A DNA stretch of 7,336 nt, taken from the NCBI GenBank assembly GCA_029865515.1, contig JAOUGQ010000141.1, positions 1 to 7,336 on the forward strand, written 5' to 3'. The notes under the pieces are model-generated. The model saw only the letters and a program-made list of their open reading frames with translations. It did no database searches and was not told the DNA's origin. This DNA is from Nitrospirota bacterium (GTDB taxonomy: Bacteria > Nitrospirota > Nitrospiria > Nitrospirales > UBA8639). This document shows positions 4,631 through 7,336 of the stretch, in pieces. Position 1 is the stretch's first letter. Each line of letters opens with the position of its first letter. Made by a program: the position numbers and the translations under genes.

Positions 4631-5947
4631 ATGAAACAGGAACCAAGCGGGGTACTTGCCACGACCAAGATGAAAGGATGCGTGCTCTTCTTCGGGCTTT
4701 GGGGATTGTTGGGAGGGTGTGTCTCCATCGAGTCCCCGTATAGTTCGGATCAGACAGGCCTCGAATTTGAGTGTGCGACAGGAGATGTGACGCCACATGA
4801 AGCCACGGTGTGGCTGAAAACCACTGAACCTCAAGATGTGACAGTCCAATACACGACCGACCCCCTGTGGTCCACCTTTCAAGAAACGCTATCGGTCCCG
4901 ACTACTCCGGAACAAGATTTCACCGCTCACATTCCCCTGACGAACCTAACCCCGAAAACACGGTATGTGTATCGGAGCCTGGTCCCGGGAAAACGTCCAG
5001 GACGGTCTTGCCGGTTTGTCACAGCTCCTCTCGCGGAGGATTCCGCGACCGTCACGTTTGTCATTGGAGGGGATACGCGACATAGTTTTCAGCCGTTTTC
5101 GATCATGGAGGCGATGCGTCAAGCGAACCCCGATTTTTTTGTGTTTTTGGGGGACACCATATACGGGGATAAAGAAACCCCTGCGCGGGAATTATCCGAC
5201 TATTGGAATAAATATGTGGAGAACCGGGATGGATTTGCCGAACGGCTTTTGGCAGAAACCAGTGTATATGTGATGTGGGATGATCATGAGGTTGATAGTG
5301 ACTTCATCTCGACAAATCCCCTCATGCCCGTTGGTCGCCAAGCCTTTTTGGATTATTGGCCCATTCGCCGGCAGGCTCAAGACCCTACCCGGCTTTACCG
5401 GGCATTCCGCTGGGGCAAAGCGGTAGAACTTTTTCTCTTGGACACCCGCCAATATCGGAATCCGGCAGCCAATACCATGTTGGGAGAGGCCCAAAAACGA
5501 TGGTTATTGACACAGCTCGCTGCTTCATCCGCCAGTTTTAAGTTTATTGTCTCCTCAGTCCCGTTTTCCGATCCTCGAATCGATAAATGGGGAGAATATT
5601 CCGAAGAGCGTGATGAGATCCTGGAATTTATATCGAAGAAGGGCATCACGGGCGTGCTCTTTCTAGCCGGAGACGTGCATCATGCAGCGATGAGCCGGGT
5701 GTCTGGCTTCCCGGATCGCAAGGAATTTATTTTCGGTCCACTGGCTGCCCCGATGAATTACAAAATTTCCAATCGAGAGCCACGATTTGAGTATTTTAAC
5801 GACGACTACCGCAATTTTGGAAAAATCACCGTTCAACAGGATGAAGTGAAGTCCTCGGTCCAGGTGGAGTGGTTTGCTACAAACAATGCCCTGCTCCACC
5901 GGGTCATTCTTGAAGACAATCGGGACTCTCCCTTGAGTTCTCAGTAG
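4631..5947 (+). CDS. PhoD-family phosphodiesterase/alkaline phosphatase lipoprotein
   Basis: The 438-residue protein carries all the hallmarks of the PhoD metallophosphatase family, which hydrolyses phosphate mono- and diesters using a metal centre. An N-terminal hydrophobic signal ends in the lipobox Leu-Gly-Gly-Cys30, predicting a lipid-anchored envelope protein and not a Tat-exported one, since no twin-arginine motif is seen. A beta-sandwich PhoD_N domain follows (about 43-133, with L-T-N-L-T-P-x-T-x-Y-x-Y). The catalytic domain has G-G-D-T-R (146-150), F-L-G-D-T-I-Y-G-D (172-180), W-D-D-H-E (216-220), L-D-T-R-Q-Y-R (270-276) and A-G-D-V-H-H-A (346-352), so the metal ligands appear intact. 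AAAAGGA (4612-4618) lies 12 bases before ATG 4631; ATG 4670 is an alternative that keeps the lipobox but lacks an SD. The oxidoreductase gene follows without a gap. No Pho box was identified. Confidence 0.93.
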   Translation: MKQEPSGVLATTKMKGCVLFFGLWGLLGGCVSIESPYSSDQTGLEFECATGDVTPHEATVWLKTTEPQDVTVQYTTDPLWSTFQETLSVPTTPEQDFTAHIPLTNLTPKTRYVYRSLVPGKRPGRSCRFVTAPLAEDSATVTFVIGGDTRHSFQPFSIMEAMRQANPDFFVFLGDTIYGDKETPARELSDYWNKYVENRDGFAERLLAETSVYVMWDDHEVDSDFISTNPLMPVGRQAFLDYWPIRRQAQDPTRLYRAFRWGKAVELFLLDTRQYRNPAANTMLGEAQKRWLLTQLAASSASFKFIVSSVPFSDPRIDKWGEYSEERDEILEFISKKGITGVLFLAGDVHHAAMSRVSGFPDRKEFIFGPLAAPMNYKISNREPRFEYFNDDYRNFGKITVQQDEVKSSVQVEWFATNNALLHRVILEDNRDSPLSSQ

Positions 5948-5959
5948 ATGGTGAATGGC

Positions 5960-6985
5960 ATGAAAGCCGTTGGACTGACTCGCTATCTTCCCGTCACGGA
6001 TCCTCAGTCCTTACAAGATGTGGATCTGCTCAGGCCAGAACCAGGAGAGCGGGATCTGCTGGTGCGGGTAGAAGCGATATCCGTCAATCCGGTGGATACC
6101 AAGATACGGCGCTCCAAGGGCCCAGATGATCACGAAGCCTTCCCGAGGGTCTTGGGCTGGGATGCCGCAGGCCTGGTGGAGGCTGTCGGTTCCAAGGTCA
6201 CCTTCTTTCAACCTGGCAATGAAGTCTATTATGCCGGGAGCATTATCCGTCCCGGGTCCAATAGCGAGTACCATCTCGTGGACGAACGCATCGTGGGGAA
6301 GAAGCCACGGTCTTTTGATATGGCCCATGCGGCGGCGTTACCGCTTACCGCCATTACGGCCTATGAAGCATTATTTGACCGGATGGGGATTTCGATTGAA
6401 GGCGAATCGGCGGGGAAAACGATCTTGATTATTGGTGGTGCAGGAGGAGTGGGATCAATTGCCATTCAAATCGCCAAAATTGCTACCCTCCGGGTCATTG
6501 CCACCGCTTCGCGCCCGGAGTCCCAAGGCTGGTGCCGGAAAATGGGCGCTGATGAGGTGATTGATCATACAAAATCCATTCCTGATCAACTTCAACGCTT
6601 GAACTGTTCCATGGTGGATTACATTCTCAATAATGCCAGTACTGAACAACACTGGGCCCAGATGTGCAAAGTCATTAGACCGCTGGGTCGAATATGTTGC
6701 CTTGTCGATACCACCGAGGCGGTGGACCTCAATGCTCTTAAGAAGAAAAGTGTGAATTTCGCCTGGGAATTCATGTTCACGCGTCCCATGTACCAGACTG
6801 AGGATATGATGGAACAACACAAGTTGCTCACCCAGGTGGCCTGTTGGGTTGACGCGGGAATGATCCAATCCACACTGACCGAAACCCTCTCCCCGATCAA
6901 CGCGGCTCATCTAAGAACTGCCCATGCCAAGCTTGAAGCAGGGCACATGATTGGAAAGCTTGTCCTGACCGGCTGGTCTTCATAG
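5960..6985 (+). CDS. MDR zinc-type alcohol dehydrogenase-like / quinone oxidoreductase
   Basis: This 341-residue cytoplasmic enzyme belongs to the medium-chain dehydrogenase/reductase superfamily, in the 'zinc-binding alcohol dehydrogenase family protein' group (TIGR02817-like). It has a GroES-like N-terminal domain with N-P-V-D-T-K (43-48) and L-G-W-D-A-A-G (65-71), then R-P-G-S-N-S-E-Y-H-L-V-D-E-R (97-110). A Rossmann fold follows with the dinucleotide motif G-G-A-G-G-V-G-S (159-166) and A-T-A-S-R-P-E-S (181-188), then W-E-F-M-F-T-R (269-275). Catalytic and structural zinc cysteines are not visible, so a zinc-independent NAD(P)H-dependent reductase acting on a quinone or enone is likelier than an alcohol dehydrogenase. 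The substrate is unknown. The start is ATG 5960, matching the family's Met-Lys-Ala-Val-Gly start with GGTGA (5950-5954) upstream; ATG 5948, directly abutting the phosphatase stop, would add four residues. It is translationally close-coupled to the PhoD-like gene. Confidence 0.9.
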   Translation: MKAVGLTRYLPVTDPQSLQDVDLLRPEPGERDLLVRVEAISVNPVDTKIRRSKGPDDHEAFPRVLGWDAAGLVEAVGSKVTFFQPGNEVYYAGSIIRPGSNSEYHLVDERIVGKKPRSFDMAHAAALPLTAITAYEALFDRMGISIEGESAGKTILIIGGAGGVGSIAIQIAKIATLRVIATASRPESQGWCRKMGADEVIDHTKSIPDQLQRLNCSMVDYILNNASTEQHWAQMCKVIRPLGRICCLVDTTEAVDLNALKKKSVNFAWEFMFTRPMYQTEDMMEQHKLLTQVACWVDAGMIQSTLTETLSPINAAHLRTAHAKLEAGHMIGKLVLTGWSS

Positions 6986-6992
6986 TGGGAAT

Positions 6993-7103
6993 GTTGAAAA
7001 AGGCTGCCAGCGGCGTTCTCGCCCCTTGGCCGTTCTCACGTACTCCTCCGTACGCTCCGCCCGTCAAAGTTGCTGCGGACTAGCTGGCCAGGTCTTTTTG
7101 AAC
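6993..7103 (-). repeat. ~110-bp inverted-repeat element, copy B
   Basis: This is the inverted counterpart of the element at 1560-1669, sharing the blocks GCCAGCGGCGTTCTC (7006-7020), CTCACGTACT (7035-7044) and TACGCTCCGC (7051-7060). Its ends pair: GTTGAAAAAG (6993-7002) with CTTTTTGAAC (7094-7103) with one mismatch, and GCCAGC (7006-7011) with GCTGGC (7083-7088). It begins seven bases after the oxidoreductase stop, and the right arm contains TTTTT, so the folded RNA could act as the operon's terminator. No protein is encoded in it. Confidence 0.85.
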
Positions 7104-7333
7104 ACTCCTTTATTAATTTTCGTATAGCTCTTTGTTCCTCTCCTTCGGATAAAAAGTCGTAATATTTCAATTACTTAATAGCCTGCTATGAAAGCCCGCC
7201 TGCGTCTGGAGTCTGGAATAAGGTTCCTTCCTGGATAACAGCCATTTTAAAACTGGGCAGTTGTCCAAGGGACACTCGTATAGGCCGACCCAAGAATGCT
7301 AGGGTTTTTTGTGATGGTCAGCCGAGGTGACTC
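7104..7333. other. Right non-coding region, no supported gene
   Basis: This stretch of about 230 bases lies between repeat copy B and the last ATG. One plus-strand frame is open from about 7164 to a TGA near 7330 but contains no usable start codon. I see a small inverted repeat TGTCC-AAG-GGACA (7262-7274) and a T-run (7305-7310) without a clear preceding stem. It is most likely the upstream control region of the next gene. Confidence 0.35.
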
Positions 7334-7336
7334 ATG
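7324..7336 (+). promoter_or_regulatory. SD and start codon of probable next gene
   Basis: GAGGTGA (7324-7330) is a near-perfect Shine-Dalgarno, with the GAGG core six bases before an ATG that occupies the last three bases of the window (7334-7336). It probably starts a plus-strand gene beyond the edge. Nothing can be said about the product. Confidence 0.45.

Noticed and set aside
6455..6910. Minus-strand 151-codon ORF inside the oxidoreductase gene
   Set aside because: It lies wholly antisense to a gene with clear family motifs. Its translation has no domain-like pattern and no SD.
7164..7330. Open plus-strand frame ending just before the last ATG
   Set aside because: It has no start codon and no family resemblance; it is better explained as an upstream control region.

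Overview
The window holds six protein-coding genes that I accept, two copies of a ~110-bp inverted-repeat element and several short regulatory candidates. Base composition is close to balanced, and the codon usage and secreted proteins look Gram-negative, with outer membrane barrel and lipoprotein features. The ~110-bp element (a TTCAAAAAG-type terminus, a GCGGAGCGTA/AGTACGTGAG core and a GCTGGC...TTTTTCAAC end) resembles, from memory, repeats scattered through Nitrospira (Nitrospirota) genomes. A moderate-GC Nitrospira-like bacterium is therefore my best guess. This is inference; no marker gene here proves it.

Layout. Positions 1-391 hold no convincing gene. They contain a perfect 8-bp inverted repeat, a TATAAT box and a six-codon mini-ORF with its own Shine-Dalgarno (SD) sequence, all upstream of a small two-CBS-domain protein (392-787). 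A ~250-bp spacer follows. Next comes a same-strand group: a small exported His-rich protein with a CxxxC motif (1034-1333), a repeat copy (1560-1669), a Met-rich outer membrane beta-barrel protein of the PF13557-like 'transporter' family (1757-2914), and an exported cupredoxin/carboxypeptidase-regulatory-like protein with a full His/Cys/His/Met copper ligand set (2977-3783). A hairpin at the convergent junction separates this group from a minus-strand exported protein with EF-hand-like Asp/Asn loops (3826-4392).

Divergent from that gene, on the plus strand, is a tight pair: a PhoD-type phosphodiesterase/alkaline phosphatase lipoprotein (4631-5947) and a zinc-independent medium-chain dehydrogenase/quinone oxidoreductase-like protein (about 5960-6985). 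The second repeat copy, inverted relative to the first, begins 7 bases after the oxidoreductase stop. The last 230 bases are non-coding and end in an SD followed by an ATG, which probably starts the next gene beyond the window.

How they may work together. The three exported proteins at 1034-3783 all carry soft-metal ligands (His clusters and Cys pair, Met clusters, type-1 copper ligands). I infer a periplasm/outer-membrane copper-handling module. This is the most interesting system here, but its function is not established by the sequence alone. The PhoD/oxidoreductase pair looks like an ordinary two-gene operon without an obvious shared pathway.
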